Notes: generated from the sequence alone by a model not told the origin. A stretch of 64,000 nt of DNA from Blastobasis lacticolella (GCA_905147135.1 LR990054.1:17397001-17461000), one strand, 5' to 3'; positions 23,667-36,149 are shown, counted from the stretch's first letter. A program made the numbers and translations.

Positions 23667-24105
23667 TAGGGTTGCCAACTTTTTTTAGACCAAATATAGT
23701 ATTTTCGGGTTTAGAAGCCATAAAAATATAGTAGGTAGGGAAATATACAAAAAATATATAGTAGGTTTTCAAATAAAATGTACCTATATTATTTTTTTAA
23801 TGTATATTTTCTGATCAATGATTTCTGAGCTCAATGTGAGCTTCATAGTTTTTTTTTTATTTAACTTGAGTTTGACGTCACGTCGTACAAATGTCAAGAC
23901 TTAAGATCGTTCTGAAATATTCGATTTGCATAAGGAAAAATTTTCTTTTGAGGATTTTATGAACGCGTTCCGTTTTGCGAAAAGTGGTAATGTGGTGCTA
24001 ATTAAATATAGTAGTTTCGCCTACTATATTTTAATTTTAAATATATAGTAGGTAGACTCCTAATATAGTAGGATACTATATTATATAGTAGGGTTGGCAA
24101 CCCTT
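23667..24105. mobile_element. hAT-type MITE copy 2 (intact, empty site)
   Basis: 439 bp, ends TAGGGTTGCCAAC and GGCAACCCTT, with the 8-bp duplication cacgcagg at 23659..23666 and 24106..24113. It is the inverted counterpart of 20873..22568 and keeps the uninterrupted site gtgctaattaaatatagtag. It is non-coding. Confidence 0.9.
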
Positions 24106-24827
24106 CACGCAGGCAACGTGTTCCATTCCTTAGCCGTACGCAACCAAAGCGGCTCGGGAGGATAGCGGGAAAATTACAACATTAAGGTGTAGGTAAGGAA
24201 GGCCTCGGAAATGTTATGTTATTTAATTTGTTGTGTCGATTTCCGTAGGTGAAGGAAGTTCTTCCGCCAGCTACACATTTGCTGATTGTAATTAGGTATG
24301 TATTTTGAATCAAAGAAAAATGACCACAATTAACAAATAAAAGGCCACACACCCCTGCATGGCTTGGACGACCGTACTATGAATTTGTGAATGTATAAAC
24401 TTTTGCCCGCGACTGAATAGCAACACAAAAAAAAGTTTCATTCAAATCCGTCCAGTAGTTCCAGAGATTTGCGTGTACAAACAGACAGACAAACATTTTA
24501 AAAACTTTTATTCTATTAATATTTTGTCATTAGCCCTACATTTTTTTATATACCTATTTAATGTGCTGAGACACTTTTTCCTTGTTTTATTCTTTGTATA
24601 GATATTATTGAAAAACACTACTAAGTTACAGGGAAAACCTCCGAAAACAACACTGCGTACTGTCTAATTGTGTACTTATTTGAAACAGGATATTATATTA
24701 TAACTAGATGAGTATGTCAAGAGGAAAGTAGAGCTGACGGCTTATTGTCCAGTACTGCACCTTAATTTTTGCCATTTTGATCGCTATTTAGAGAAGTAAG
24801 TATAGCATGGAGACCAACTCAGATGGA

Positions 24828-25018
24828 CGACGAGGACTACAGAGGACTGTCACCAACTAGATAGACCGATCAGTTGAAGATTGCGCCATCCAACAGATGC
24901 TGCGACGAGGTGAGGCTGGCGATGGATAGGAGCGGTTGGAGGCATGTCGTGCGCTCGAAGATGTGCTCATCAGACCACGATCCTCAATCATGAGGGACCG
25001 ACTACAGAGAGAGAAGTA
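24828..25018 (+). pseudogene. LINE 3' end, same family as 41690..42157
   Basis: The plus strand matches the reverse complement of 41690..41820 (tgtgctcatc, accacgatcctca, atgagggac). It is degenerate, with stops in every frame. Confidence 0.6.
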
Positions 25019-25599
25019 TTATTGGTACCTAAAGACCTCACTGTCATATATTCTTACAAAGAAAAAGTACCGTCGGTTGATTTTTTTTTTGTGGTAGTTG
25101 AATATTTAAACAGAATTCATTTGAATACTGGATTTAAATTATCATAAGGGCTAACTATTTAAATATTTTCACTTCGATTTAAATTTTTAATTACTAGACC
25201 TTACCTAACCCATAATTTATGTAGAGTAATCGAAATCAAAGTCAAGTTAGTTTCTCCTTATTTGCGGTTGTAAAATAATTGAACTAAATAACTAAACTTA
25301 ACTTGATGTAATATAAAATTTATTTGAAAATTATTAACAAATCCACAAACTCCACATTTTTAATACTATGACACAAAAGCATCGCCTCCTACATACTACA
25401 CACTTTATTAACTTTTTAATTCTGAAATAACATTTCATTTCCGATACCTAACAATGACTTCATTTTTGTTATATTCTAGAGTTTTTGTTACATTCTAAGG
25501 AACTGCAACTAAGGGACAGATTTCGTGGAACCCCCGCCAATGTCTACATTATCGTTTTCCAAACTACAGAACGGATTTTAATAAAAGCTGCCTGGGCCT

Positions 25600-25715
25600 G
25601 AGGACGCCTATCTATCTGCCGGCTTATCTATTTTTGCCGCCAAGCCACAATGCTTGCATTGTTGTGTTCCGATTTGAGGGATAAGATAGCCAGAGGTCTG
25701 TCAAGGTAGCACTGC
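25600..25715 (-). repeat. Interspersed palindrome repeat, copy 3
   Basis: Reverse orientation: ttgccgccaagccacaatgc, ttgcattgttgtgttccgat. A related copy follows at 26190..26285. Confidence 0.55.
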
Positions 25716-26462
25716 AAAATCAACAGAATTTGATTTAAAAAACTTAGGAATTTGTTGCTATTTATTTGCTAATTACTTACCAAAAAACCGTTTTTTTTTT
25801 TGCTCAAACCGATCTTTAGAAATCGGTGTTACTGCTAACTTGACGTCGAGGTAGCAGAAAAATGTAAAATATTGCAATAATCGAATTGTTGACTTGCTTA
25901 TTATTTGTTGCTAATTATTTGCTGCAAAACAGTGCAAAAGAAATACAAAAACAATTTTTTTTTAATTACAATTTTTTGGTGAATTTACAGTTCGTGCCAG
26001 CTTAACACGTGGTGATAATGACCAAAATCGACGTTGGAATTTTTCGCTAAGTGAACTCACTTCAAACTTATAACACCCATCTATTTGTGCTGGGGTTAGA
26101 AACTCATTTCATTTAATAGACGAAACTACTACATTCCGATCTACTAAACTACAGCTACTAGGTCAAGCCAGGAATCCATTTGGACGGGTACCACCGCCTA
26201 ATCTATTTCGCCAGCAAGCAACAATGCTTGCGGCTTTCTGTTTGAGTTTGAAGGATAGGTTTAACTACTGTACTAATTACAGGCTTGAGGTTTGCTTAGA
26301 CATATAATCGCAATGTCTTTGTACTGTCCTCAACGACAATACACTTGCGGTTCTGTATTTTGTTTGACCCGACTTTATGAATAGTAGATGTTATTGTGAA
26401 TTTCATAAGGGCCTAGATTTTAATCGCACATAGTATACTGTCGTACCTATAAATCATATGTT

Positions 26463-26560
26463 ATGGACGACCTGGTAAAGATTGCAGGTAACAGCTGGAT
26501 GTGGATGGCACAGGACCGGCCTTTGTGGAGATCTCTGGGGTAGGCCTATACCCACCAGCT
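26463..26560 (+). pseudogene. RTE 3' fragment
   Basis: MDDLVKIAGNSWMWMAQDRP followed by LWRSLG parallels the C-terminus of the RTE element at 20979..22240 (TDDLVRIAGTSWMRKAQDRS). Only the last 30 or so codons are present. Confidence 0.65.
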
Positions 26561-26579
26561 GGCTACCTTATCTTTTAAA

Positions 26580-26690
26580 CCGGTACACAACAATGCAAGC
26601 ATTGTTGCAGGGCGGCAGAAATAATTAAGGTGGTGGTACTCACCCAGGCGGACTCTTCAGGTTTGAGAGAGTCCTACCACCTGATAACTA
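26580..26690 (+). repeat. Interspersed palindrome repeat, copy 2
   Basis: acacaacaatgcaagcattg, cggcagaaataattaaggtg, then actcttcaggtttgagagag and tcctaccacctga; closest to 1170..1300. Confidence 0.65.
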
Positions 26691-28296
26691 TTTCGCCAAA
26701 TGAAAACAAAATAAGAGCGATATCTCGTGACAAGAAGTTAATTCCGGTACTTGCATTAATTGGATATCGAAACCCCGGAACGACCGTCTCGGTACGGACT
26801 TAAAATAGGAAAGTTATTTTACCTAGATCCGGATAGAATCACTCAATTTATAACTAGTGTACTAGTTCATCAACATCGTTAATTTTATAAGTAAATAATA
26901 AAATTTCTTTAGATTCTATAACATTAAGGTTCTTTAACGTTAGGATGTCAATTTAATTTACATTTCAGACCATCTTCAGTTTCAGTACTCAAAGGATAAA
27001 TTACTTTTCGTGGATTATCTAAAGAACCGTGAATACCGTGTTCTTTACTGCAACTTTAAATAGACGTTGTTAGCGTCAAAATGTACACAACCATCCATCA
27101 CCACAAGCGAGCGCCTTAACTAATAGTAAGAATATGATTGTTTTAGGTATAAATTTACAATAATAAAAAGAAATAATGTTGTTTCTCGTAACCGAACAGG
27201 TTATCAGATATACAGCTTTATCAAAACGATAGGACTGATTCTGAAAAGGAATGATATCAAAAAGACAGGTAATAATAATAATAAAGACAGATTCTCAAAA
27301 GAAAGACTTCGTCATCAACCTCTTTGCATTTCTTCTAAGGATTTCTTAAGAATATTTTCGGAAATTCCAATGATTATCCTTCACAAACATAAGAAAGAAT
27401 TGCTTTGTCCCTTCTTATTACATATTAAATAAGATATACCCAAAGTCGCTCAGGTCCCGTAATGCCGATTCCAGGTAGACTGACCCTACCAGAGTTTTTG
27501 GGAACGTGTTTTTTACATGCTATCTCTCTTTGGTACCATAAGAAAGAGCGGGATAAATGAGGGTAGCTTTTGGAGCTTTGTTGGCTGGGCTTCATTTAAC
27601 GGACTTTATGGCGTGATGTTTGAGAATGTGTAATGTTATATGTTATTGAGATGTAGAGTCGAAATGTAGAGCTTAATTATCGATGGTTAATCGAATTGTA
27701 AACTCTATCATACGATAGAGTAATGCTTAATATAATTTTTTTTAAGGTATGTATAGTACTACCTACTAAAATTACGAGCTATTAAGCGAACTTGTCCTAT
27801 GAATAGTACGAGTTTATTAGGTAGGTTTAGAGTGTTAGGTAGGTAGGTAAATAATAAGTTAACTTTAATCATAATAAAAATTATAACGTGGGAATAGAAG
27901 GTTCAATTAGTGCAACAAATCAGCGCGTATTGTTTACATTTGTGGTGTGACATTATTATGGATTACAATGTTTACAATAATAAAAGCGATAACGTTCCCT
28001 GAGAGTGTCGCGTTTGGCACGAATCTGTTGATAAATTTGTGGACACGATCTTTACTATTTATACCTACTTACATTGATTGGTATATTTGGTTAAATATTG
28101 CCTTATAAATTGCACAAAAATTTGTAATATTTTACATTATTTTTAACAAAACATTAATTTTTTTTTTTATTTCTACTATTTTTAACATAGCTTCCTTGTA
28201 AATATTTGTTCGTGGTACGGACCCGTCCAAAACACTCTCAACCTAATACAGCCTGAATAAAAAACCCCATCCCGCTGCAAAAAGCAAGCAACTCAC

Positions 28297-28362
28297 CGCG
28301 AACGCTATATTGATGAATATGAACACTTTCTCCGTTGTACAGAAGCCTTTGACGCAGCCCAT
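28297..28362 (-). CDS. Second tetraspanin, exon 1 only
   Basis: 66 nt, 22 codons, reading MGCVKGFCTTEKVFIFINIA.. and ending at the consensus donor gtgagt in phase 0. The MGC start, the Lys before a hydrophobic run and the FNI-like FINIAF are typical of a tetraspanin N-terminus. Exon length and phase match the first exon of the gene at 63104..54391. The remaining exons should lie at lower coordinates on the minus strand, but I found none between 1 and 28296, so they are either beyond the window or hidden behind long repeat-filled introns. The upstream flank is GC-rich, as expected for a promoter and 5' UTR. Confidence 0.72.
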
Positions 28363-28640
28363 CGCACTGCACTGGTCACGAGCACTGGGTTTTCAACTAT
28401 ATCTCACTACTCCCAGTCGAGTCTATGTAAACATTGGGTTGTCACGCGGGGCGTGGAGCGTGGAGAGGCGCGGCGTGGCGGTAGCGTCCGGTCTACAGCA
28501 CGCCACTTAAGGCACTGACTGGCTGAGCTCCAGCCAGGCGAGGCGAGCCGGCGGGATCCGCGCAACCCCGGTCTCCAGTCGTGACGCAATCAAGCGCTAC
28601 AGAGATGTAGAGCAGCGACATTCCTGGAGCTTTCTGCTGG
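28363..28640 (-). promoter_or_regulatory. GC-rich 5' flank of the second tetraspanin
   Basis: About 280 bases that are clearly GC- and CpG-richer than the surroundings, directly upstream of the exon at 28362. They probably hold the 5' UTR and core promoter. Small open frames on both strands here are not coding in my judgement. Confidence 0.4.
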
Positions 28641-29288
28641 GTGGCGGTGTGGGTGTGTTTTGTTTGTTTTATTTACAGTTTGTTGTGTAGTTGGCGGAGT
28701 GAGCGGCGCCCGTGGTTTCAATGTATGCTGGAGGGGTGTTCTTTCAGTTCGCAGCTTACTGTATACAAGTGTGCTTAGAGATTGCAAATGTAATGTGTCG
28801 CGACTTATTCATAGGATACAACAGACACTGCCCACTTGTTTCTGTAAATGTAAATTATGTAAATGAAAAAATTATGAATGTGTAAATATAAATGTATATT
28901 ATTTAAGCGATCAAAATTGAGTTACTCTCAATTAATTTAAAAAAAGTTGTAAATGAATATTTATATAAAATACAATGAATAGGGTGTTCATTATTGCCAC
29001 AACGCCTGACAGTATTATTTTAAAACGTATCCAGCGAGCATCCTGTAGACAGACAAACACTTTGCTCATACAAAACATAATACAGTAGATACAGTTAAAA
29101 TCGGTGAGACAGTAGAGCAAAGGCTGCCTTATCGCTACAAGTGATCACTTCCAGAATGTAGAAGAGATATCAAACAGCAGGTAGAGTTTCGCATTCAACA
29201 AATATTATAACAACCAGCCAGGTAGGTAATATAGTAAAGGACCGCCATTCCGGATCAAATTTTTAATAATTTATAATAAACCGTGTAA

Positions 29289-29393
29289 TAATGGAGTGCT
29301 AAATGTATTAAAACGATAGGTACAATTAATTCCACGTACGGCAGAAATAATTGTACCTATAGTTTTCATACGTTTTGCACTCCATCCAGTTCA
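29289..29393. mobile_element. Partial copy of the TACAGGGTG MITE
   Basis: It shares atggagtgctaaatgt, aaaacgataggtaca, ttccacgtacg and tccatccagttcac with 16615..16705; the outer arms are lost. Confidence 0.7.
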
Positions 29394-29711
29394 CACACAA
29401 TATCATACAACGCTTTATGTTTACACTACAGCACGACTATATTTCTAAGAAATTGCCAAATCCATTTAGAGTGTTGTTTAATATTTTTACAAAATAACAA
29501 CCAGCAAATCCTTTGTTAACGATAATGACCAATTGATTTAAGTCGTTAAAGACCTTTGACCGATGCGTCACCCTTTTGCAAGTAATATGCTGGCTGATAA
29601 GTATAAGTAAGTCTTTGTTTATTTATTTATTTCACAATTTGTTAATTGCTTTGACCTTTTTTTTATGAAAGTGTAACAATATGGAGTTATAGAGAGAGAG
29701 AGAACAATGCG

Positions 29712-30096
29712 GCATTGTCGCCTAATGTGATAAAGCTCCCTAATAAAGATAAAAGAGAGGTAGGGCATAGCGGGGTATCTCGTTCGAATTGGAGCCGCCC
29801 GACTGGGGAAGTACCTCCACCTTACAGAATATCGCAGCTAAATAATACTCTTTTAAATAGTATTGTGTTTCTGCCGGTGAGTAAGGTTTCCAGTGCTCCA
29901 TGGGGTGGGGATTTGGGGAACCGTGGCTTTGGCAGTGGAATGGCATTTGCTTTTTACTGCCAGAGAAACGTGTTATAGAGGTGGGCAACGCATTAGCGAT
30001 ACTCTTGGTGTTGCTAATGTCTATAGGCAGTGGTGACCACTTTCCATCAGGTGGCCCGCTTGCCTGTTTGCCTAACGTATGACATAAAAAAAAAAA
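29712..30096 (+). mobile_element. LINE/SINE 3' repeat with poly(A) tail
   Basis: A repeat containing ttctgccggtgagtaaggtt, ggtggggatttggggaac and atcaggtggcccgcttgcc, ending in an A-run (30083..30096). A partial inverted copy is at 14222..14345 and a diverged one at 61590..61715. No intact gene. Confidence 0.6.
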
Positions 30097-30225
30097 TATA
30101 TGGGAGGTACATTTTGGTCTTATAAAGAACTAGTGGACCCGGCGCGACTTCGTTCGCGTACACCTACTTTACCCCTACCTACCCTTTTTTCTTGTTTATA
30201 AACCTTCCTCTTATATACAGTGCAG

Positions 30226-31702
30226 GGAACATAACAAACTGTATAACTCCAAATATTATGTAGACATATTACACTGTTCTTTGTTACAATATAAAAAAAT
30301 ATTTGTATTATATCTTTAGTACTTCTTGCCGTTTACAATATCATTGTTTAGTCGTTAAGTTTGAGTAGTGGTAGATTTAGATTTTTTTTATTTATCTCGA
30401 TCGTATCCTATTGTGAACGTAAGTTTTCCTGTTATTGGATTTACATTTAAGTGTTAAAGATCTTTCATGTAACAATAAGTGTAAATCTGTTGGCAAATTA
30501 AATAAATAAATAGATTATAACGCTACCCATAGTTAACTAATAGACATTTAACAGGGTAATTAATATACACCGGACACCGGTAACTACTTCGGACGATAAA
30601 AATACGAATCTATGTCTATTAATTGGTGGTAATTATTTTGAGAGGGTTTATTAAGTCTTCTGTCCGGCAGAGTAACATCTTTTTACCCGCCGACGAAAAA
30701 CGGGGAATGTTAAAAGTTAGAGGTGTGTATCGGTGTAACTGTGTACACAGAGGTGTATGTGTATATGTGGAGGTGTGTATCTGTCTGTCGCACCGTAGCT
30801 CCTGAAAGTATGGAGCAAATTCGATGCGGCTTTATATATTTAAAAATTTATTTTAATAAATATTTGAGTATATGTAAACATGGTCGGGGGTTTTCCGTCT
30901 ATTTTATGTCGATTAGGTGTTGTAAAAGGTCACTAGCTGTTAGAGCCCAACCAATTCAATTCAATTCATTTATTTAGATAAACATAAATTTACACGTCAA
31001 ATGTCATTAAATTCTTGAGTAATCATTATTCTTAAAATAATGTTACAACAGATAAAAAAAACAGCTCGTAGGATCGCCTAAGCAACATACACTAGGCTTC
31101 CATCTCTAACTGGCCTGACAAGCGTGGAGCAGGCAGGTAGGTAAGATTACTTAGTTATATTAAAAATTACGTACAACCAACTATATGAACGCTAATATTG
31201 TCCTTATCACGACGTTGAATCATTAAAATACGTAGTTGTCACGATTACGTCATAGAGTATGACGTCGCTACACCCACACAAGATGTCGTAGCAATATTCT
31301 CGAAAACATTTACATATTCAACCGCAGTTTCTTTCGATCTAGGAAAGATATCGTGTTGGTGATTCAAAGTTGTGGGAGGCAGCTAGTGCGTCCGCTATAA
31401 AAATGAACCTAAGTAGTAGAGGCCTATGTCCAGCACTAGAGTATATGCTGGTTGATGATGAAGGGTCCACTGCTGGACTTACGTTATTTCCTCCATCGTC
31501 ATCGTTGCGTTTTTTGTCTCATCTACTTACCCAGTTAATCCCCGGCCGGCTTAGAGATCGCGGCGTGAGAAATGATACATTGTGTTGTGGATTATCACAC
31601 GTACTGTGCGTACGAGTGCACTGTGCGCGTGGGTGCCCGTGCACGTCTTCAATTGTTTCGTACGATGAAAAGCATTGCTCTAACTGCGCATTTGCGAGGT
31701 TT
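30226..31702. other. Unassigned stretch
   Basis: An RTE-type 3' tail piece lies at about 31405..31465 (ggcctatgtccagcactag). Small open frames at 30623..30977 and 31370..31786 have no supporting features. Confidence 0.4.
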
Positions 31703-31927
31703 AGAGCTCTATTTTTGAATCGCTCGCTTCGATTCGAACTGTTTTCAATTTTAATTTTCGGCATGAGAAATTCAAAGTTTTTCTGAATGACATTGGCAAC
31801 TCCGTAAAAGCTCACGGTTCAAAAATGGTAAAATCAGCGTCATACATCAAAACATTGAATTTTTCATGGCGAAAATAAAAATTGAAAACCGTTTGAATAG
31901 AGGCGGGCGATTAAAAAATAGGGCCCC
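31703..31927. mobile_element. MITE with GGGCTCTATTTTT ends, fullest copy
   Basis: Arms tctatttttgaatcgctcgc .. cggcatgag and cgaaaataaaaattgaaaac .. gcgggcgattaaaaaatagg are inverted copies. Related copies are at 9127..9312 and 48998..49190. Confidence 0.75.
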
Positions 31928-32549
31928 TGGATGCGCCCTAACAGTGTAGGAACCGAAGTATATAATTATATCGATGCTAGCAACAGTATGAACCAAAAAT
32001 CAGATCTAGAAACACCGTCTAACAAGCTTCTCCTCATCCAGCGCTGCCTCCGCTGAGAGGATTCACGCATCGCGGCGCGCCCCGGCCCGTCCTAACAGCT
32101 GGTCGTACCCCTCCCGCCCCCCTGCTCCGGGAATGTCAAAGCTAAACATGCATGACGCTTTCTCGGGTGTATGGGCGCGTTGGGCTTTCAATATGAGTGT
32201 AGGGACGCGTTAACACGTTTTAATTGGAGATGGTTTAGGTTATACTGTACAGGCTGACGACTGTACCTACTACTACTAGGTACATGAATATTGTAATGTC
32301 ACGACCTATTTAAGTCCGCGGTCATTTAATGTTTAAGATCTAATGTTATTATATTATCATGTGAAGCAATAAATAAATGACTAATGACTCTATAACACTA
32401 TTACAGGCAATAACCACCCCTTTCGTGGGAGAAGCCCTAAGTCCTGCAGTGGACTGTTATGGGATATGGTGAGTATTACAGACTAACTTTTGGTACGAAG
32501 CTAACTGTCCAACGAGGTGCACCGAAAAAATTGATTACGTTAACTACTG

Positions 32550-32640
32550 CCCTAATTGGTAACGGCTGTGCGACCGTTGTCGTACGACAGACGTCGCTCG
32601 ACCAACAGGAAACCTCGACGGTCGCGTGACCGTTGTCAAT
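32550..32640. repeat. GC-rich inverted repeat, second copy
   Basis: taattggtaacggctgtgcg, ttgtcgtacgacagacgtcg and ctcgaccaacaggaaacctc; counterpart of 3907..3998 in reverse orientation. Confidence 0.55.
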
Positions 32641-33024
32641 AAACCGTCAACCGCCTGTGATTGACTGTTGTTGACTGAATGTTTACGAGGTGTCAAGCTC
32701 ATCTCAATCCTGACTTACCTAACTAAATCTAGTGACTAAGTAGATTCAGGTGCCACGTCTAATCTCGTGGACCCCTCTCGGACAGTTTAGAAGTTCTCTA
32801 TTATACTTAGCCTAGTGGAATTTCACTATGATCATTCATCGACCTAGCTATGTTACATAGTACCTAGTTCTGACTAGGTCTTCCGCAACAATGTGTAGTC
32901 CTCATGATTTCAAATTGACGTAGGCAACTGCGACTCGACAAGGGAAGAGTTTGACTTGCGAAAGAAGACCCTGAACTTTTGCAAACTTTTCACACAAAAT
33001 TTTCAATACAAGTATCGAAGGCCT

Positions 33025-33339
33025 AGGAGCATCGGTGGCCTAATGGTTAAGGTATCCGATCCGACTTGTACTCGAGAGGTACCGGGTTAGACTCCCACTG
33101 CCGCCATGTACCAATGACTCTTTTCTGAGTTATATACATTAGTTGATGAGATGTATACGATGAAGGAAAGTATCGTGATGAAACTTAAGCTGCACATTCT
33201 GGCGAAAGTGTAATCATGATCCAATCCGGTCAGGTTCACCTGGCAGCAGGGTCACCAAGGACAAATGGCAGTCGCTCCACTGTAATTACCTGATCTGTCA
33301 AATCCTTGATCCTGATCAAGGCGGAGCACAATCGAAGCA
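33025..33339 (+). mobile_element. tRNA-Ser-like SINE, joined to a LINE
   Basis: Head aggagcatcggtggcctaat, B box ccgggttagactcc, and ctgatctgtcaaatccttg. It ends in agcacaatcgaagca, directly abutting the LINE at 33340. Confidence 0.78.
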
Positions 33340-33890
33340 TATTGGCATACTCACATTGAATACGTATGTAACAGGATCAGCCAATCTTCATACGCACTTT
33401 ATAGACTAAGCAAACTAGCCAGTAGAAAAACGTTGCTTGTGGCGTATCACGGTCTTGTAGTCTCCGTGCTCAGATATGGGATTATCTTCTGGGGAAACGC
33501 AACTGGAATTGATTCAGTATTTAAAGCACAGAAACGATGCATAAGGGCTATCTGTGACTTGCGACGTACCGATAGTTGTAAGCCTTTCTTTAAAGAACTA
33601 AATTTACTAACCATGCCGTCCTTATACGTTTACAAGGTTGCAGTGTTCGTACGTACAAACAGTCGCCTATTCCCAAGTGTGGAAAGTGCCCGGCGCCGCG
33701 ACCAGTTACATTTGCACCCTTGCAAAACGGCATTGTTTCACAAAAGTGTTTTTGCAATGGCCCCAAAAATCTATAATGACATACCGAAAATAATACAAGA
33801 AGCTGAAAGTCTGAACCGTTTTAAAACACAACTGCACAAGCACAGAAATGAAACAAAAACAGAATCCATGTGTCTTAAGTCATGAGGGAA
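33340..33890 (+). pseudogene. LINE reverse transcriptase C-terminus (CR1/Rex-like)
   Basis: An open frame, entered at a junction with a SINE near 33340, reads WHTHIEYVCNRISQSSYALY, YHGLVVSVLRYGIIFWG, AQKRCIRAICDLRR, CKPFFKELNLLTMPSLYVY and MAPKIYNDIPKIIQEA, then stops at 33885. This is the typical end of CR1/Rex-like insect LINEs. The frame is unbroken over about 180 codons, but the catalytic core is missing. Confidence 0.8.
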
Positions 33891-34190
33891 GCATAGAAAT
33901 GGCCGCCATTTTATATGTCTGCGTAATTTTAGGGTTGCCATATACATGATTCATTTTGCCCTCTTTATGTATTATGTTAGCAATACAACTTTACAATAAT
34001 AAATAAATAAAAATTATTAATTTCTGATTGAAATTATTTATTTAAAAATTCTTAAGTAATGAAATATTTTGATAAGAGGAGTCTCCCCGAGTACGCTCCA
34101 TACAAATAAAGTTTGATCATATTTTCAATATTGCGCATTTCTGGCAGTGTTATTAAAAATAAATAACAGACAGCTGTCCGGTGCAATTTG

Positions 34191-34550
34191 TTCTCGTAGC
34201 CCTCCCGTACCGTATGCCTCCCGTAACCTTCCCGTACCCCTCCCATACCTCTCTTGTCACCTTCCCGTACCCCTCCCGTATCCCTACCGTATGCCTGCCG
34301 TACCCCTGCCGTATCCCTCCCGCAGCCCTGCCATACCTCTCACGTCACCTTCCCGTACCCCTTCCGTATCCCTACCGTATGCCTGCTGTACCCCTCCCGT
34401 AACACTGCCGTTTCCCTCCCGTACCCCCACCTTATCGTGCTCCCATAATCCGTGCCGTACCCCTCTCGCAACCCTCCCCTAGGTCTACCGAAATTCTGCC
34501 GTGCTCTCCCATAGCCCTGCCGTACGCCTGCCGTACCCCTATCCTGCCCT
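34191..34550. repeat. 10-bp minisatellite (ccctcccgta)
   Basis: About 36 degenerate tandem copies of ccct(c/g)ccgta. A longer pattern (gtcaccttcccgta .. tatgcctg) recurs with a period of about 90 bases, giving higher-order structure. The pyrimidine-rich strand is plus. The overlapping Pro-rich open frames in all three frames follow from the repeat and are not genes. Confidence 0.9.
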
Positions 34551-36149
34551 ATTTTCTTATTCTGCTATTCGAGGCGGGTACAAATACATCAAATTATAAA
34601 AAACAAAATAGCTATTCAGTTACCAACCAAGCATCGTAGCCCCTTCGCGGTTGTTAATAAATCCACGTCATCAAAATGTGCACTGCACACGGTACTCGCA
34701 GATGATGGGTTCCAATTGGTTTCTCTTCTACAGTTTCGTATAATTAGAATCCAATCGTCTTTACGGTTTTTATTACTAGGAAACCTATTAAAATAATATA
34801 ACCCGGTTAAAATAAAATCGGGATCGAAAATAATAAGGGCTCCGCAGAAAGCGGTGTTATATTATTTAATTATAAAATCGGACTACTATGCTTACATCAT
34901 AGCAGTACGTAGGGTAGACTATAATTACAATCATTCAAGTTCTTTTCAGATACGATAGATAATAAAAATTCGGAAGCTGATCTGAGTCACAAAAATTTAA
35001 TAAAGAATTCCCCACTTTATGGGAATTTTCCCGAAAAACAGGTAGTCACATCGTTGTACTTTTGTTAGAAATTTGCACCAAAGTAAATAAAACATTAATA
35101 AAAAAAAGTAGCCCGAATCATAATTACTTATGCGTTGTAGGTAATTCCTCCTGCCTTGTTACATTTTTTCCAGTAACTTTTACACGATTTCACTACACAT
35201 GACGGCATTTTAAAATATTTTTCATCGAGGATAAATATGTCCGATCGCTACGAAATGGCGGCGCGTTGTAAGACTCGATGAGTGTATGTCATGTACAACA
35301 AAGGAGATTGTCACACCTTGCAAGCACCACATCTCTTTAAAGTAACATGGATTCTGTTTTTGTTTCATTTCTGTGTGCACAAGTATCTCGTGGAAAGAAC
35401 GTTGTACACGGTAGACGAACTTTTTGTAAAAACAAGAAGGTAGATAACAGTCTTGCGCCCATCTTTGAATATTTAGCATGGTAGCTTTTTATTTATTTGT
35501 GTTTGTTTTTAGTATTGTTATTTTTATTGATTTGAAATTGATTATGTTAAGTGTACGACATGAAGGTTGATATGTATATTTTTAACTGTATTAGGCATTT
35601 GACATTATTATTGTATATTTGACATTGTGTTTATCTTGTTTTCAATTTATTGTTTACCTAATTAATTACAGTTTGACATTGTTTATAAAATCATAATTAC
35701 ATAACCATAAATTTGTACGCCGAATGGCAGGTCACAGTTGAGCACACTTATATCTAATGTAACATCTTTTTTTTACCTGTGTTACCACAAATAAAAATAA
35801 ATTGAAATTGAAATTGAATTGAAGCATTAACCCCAAGATGAATATTTTACTCAAACAAGTACGTGGACGTCAAAATGACCCAAATTGTCAGTTGATTATT
35901 AAGGTGTGTCCAACATTGCATGCAACAAATGTTAGTTATCGCGCGAAATCAACATGTGTAACTAGGGCTATTGTAACTTTGCTCGCGGCTGGAAACGAAC
36001 AGACAGCCAAGAAGAACAACAAAAACAATAACAAGTTCGTCATAGACATACACACTAGTCGTTTTATATGAACCTAGTATGACACCTACAGTAAGACCCC
36101 TAAATTGTTTGAGATCCCTGATATTTGTTTATACTAAGGCGGCAAACTA
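34551..36149. other. Unassigned AT-rich DNA
   Basis: Near 35345..35375 the minus strand shares a 30-base block, cacagaaatgaaacaaaaac onward, with the LINE end at 33838, so a diverged copy of that LINE tail may lie at 35225..35480. No gene. Confidence 0.4.

Larger units (their letters stand above)
25150..28296. other. Repeat-bearing stretch upstream in sequence of the second tetraspanin exon
   Basis: Holds three palindrome repeats and one RTE fragment. I looked on the minus strand for tetraspanin exon 2 here and found none. Confidence 0.4.

Noticed and set aside
31519..31815. Open frames on both strands near 31.4..31.8 kb
   Set aside because: They cover RTE tail and MITE sequence; no coding signal beyond absence of stops.
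34147..34482. Pro-rich protein(s) in three overlapping frames
   Set aside because: All three frames follow from the 10-bp minisatellite; no start context, splice sites or domain.
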